Source: Raffaelea ambrosiae (taxonomy: Eukaryota; Ascomycota; Sordariomycetes; Ophiostomatales; Ophiostomataceae). Taken from it: a stretch of DNA of 64,000 bases. Below the pieces are notes generated by a model. That model saw only the letters and a program-made list of their open reading frames with translations. It did not search any database and had not been told where the DNA came from. Positions 63,700 to 64,000 of the stretch are shown here, piece after piece. Position 1 is the first letter of the stretch; the number at the start of each line of letters is the position of its first letter. A program made the translations under genes and the position numbers. The stretch spans positions 2,563,913-2,627,912 of the forward strand of contig PCDI01000003.1 of assembly GCA_002778195.1 (NCBI GenBank), written 5' to 3'.

Positions 63700-64000
63700 T
63701 CCGCTGGAGATCGAAGAGACGCATTCTTTTTGCGCGCCGGCACGATATGTCTTGCAGTTGTGTACAATCGCTACTCCAGTCGTTCGGTGTTGTGCAGAAT
63801 TTCCTGGCATGGGGAAAGTGCGGGGGCGGACGACTGTCTCCAGTGGAGAAAAAAAGTAAAAACTCGAGCAGTCCACACTTTTCTTTTCCGCTAAGCTTTC
63901 ATACCAAGGCTAGTCCATCACGGCAACCTTTTTGCAACGGATATGAGTGGTGGTCGTAATGCTACACACCGCTAGACAGCCATTTGGTCCGGAAGCCCAT
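63700..64000. other. Promoter side of the Zn2Cys6 regulator; window end
   Basis: The regulator frame stays open upstream to 63876, but the ATG at 63699 lies directly before the zinc cluster and is preferred. Nothing else is seen. Confidence 0.5.

Noticed and set aside
1..64000. A classical secondary-metabolite cluster
   Set aside because: Oxygenases, an O-methyltransferase and regulators are present, but no polyketide synthase, NRPS, terpene cyclase or DMATS backbone gene is seen.
1..64000. CRISPR arrays, rRNA or tRNA genes
   Set aside because: No spaced direct-repeat array or recognisable tRNA/rRNA sequence was found by eye; a tRNAscan run would settle the tRNA question.

Overview
The window is nuclear DNA of a filamentous ascomycete (Pezizomycotina, most likely Sordariomycetes). 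The genes have short spliceosomal introns (51-140 bp) with GT..AG ends and CTAAC/CTGAC branch sites, GC-rich third positions, Zn2Cys6 and bZIP-DUF3425 regulators, a HET domain, and AT-rich blocks whose C-to-T/G-to-A pattern is that of repeat-induced point mutation (RIP). I modelled the spliced genes by hand; every spliced model reported as intact keeps one open frame through all its junctions. No tRNA, rRNA or CRISPR was seen.

Layout. 1.6-23.3 kb is rich in nitrogen-scavenging functions: an amino-acid permease, two Dal5-like MFS permeases, an NCS1 nucleobase/nucleoside permease, an Aro8-like aminotransferase, a secreted L-asparaginase, a 5'-truncated D-amino-acid oxidase relic, and three Fe(II)/2-oxoglutarate oxygenases from three families (IPNS-like, TauD/TfdA, PhyH). 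Two promoters here carry clusters of GATA sites, as expected for AreA control. A TMEM14 gene lies among them. 26.4-34.5 kb holds a rhodopsin-domain membrane protein, an O-methyltransferase, an FAD monooxygenase, a frameshifted carboxylesterase relic and a kynurenine-formamidase-like hydrolase.

34.8-39.6 kb is the most unusual part. Two 217-bp repeats with TG..CA ends, flanked on their outer sides by the same 5-bp sequence AAAGT, bound a 4.76-kb segment with the outline of an LTR retrotransposon. In place of gag-pol it holds, all antisense to the element, an APH-type kinase gene with an intron, a HET-domain fragment and an ankyrin gene, separated by AT-rich RIP-like blocks. The 3' repeat is RIP-mutated over its first 93 nt and nearly clean over its last 124 nt.

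39.9-52 kb carries a cupin protein, an amidohydrolase, a regulator with two complete Zn2Cys6 clusters, a sugar transporter and, divergent from it, a sulfatase. This could be a sulfated-carbohydrate module. 53-63.7 kb looks like a compact catabolic cluster: an acetoacetate-decarboxylase-family enzyme divergent from a bZIP-DUF3425 regulator, a zinc alcohol dehydrogenase, a sugar transporter divergent from an amidohydrolase-2 lactonase with a possible mitochondrial presequence, and an eight-exon Zn2Cys6 regulator. Substrates are inferred from families only.
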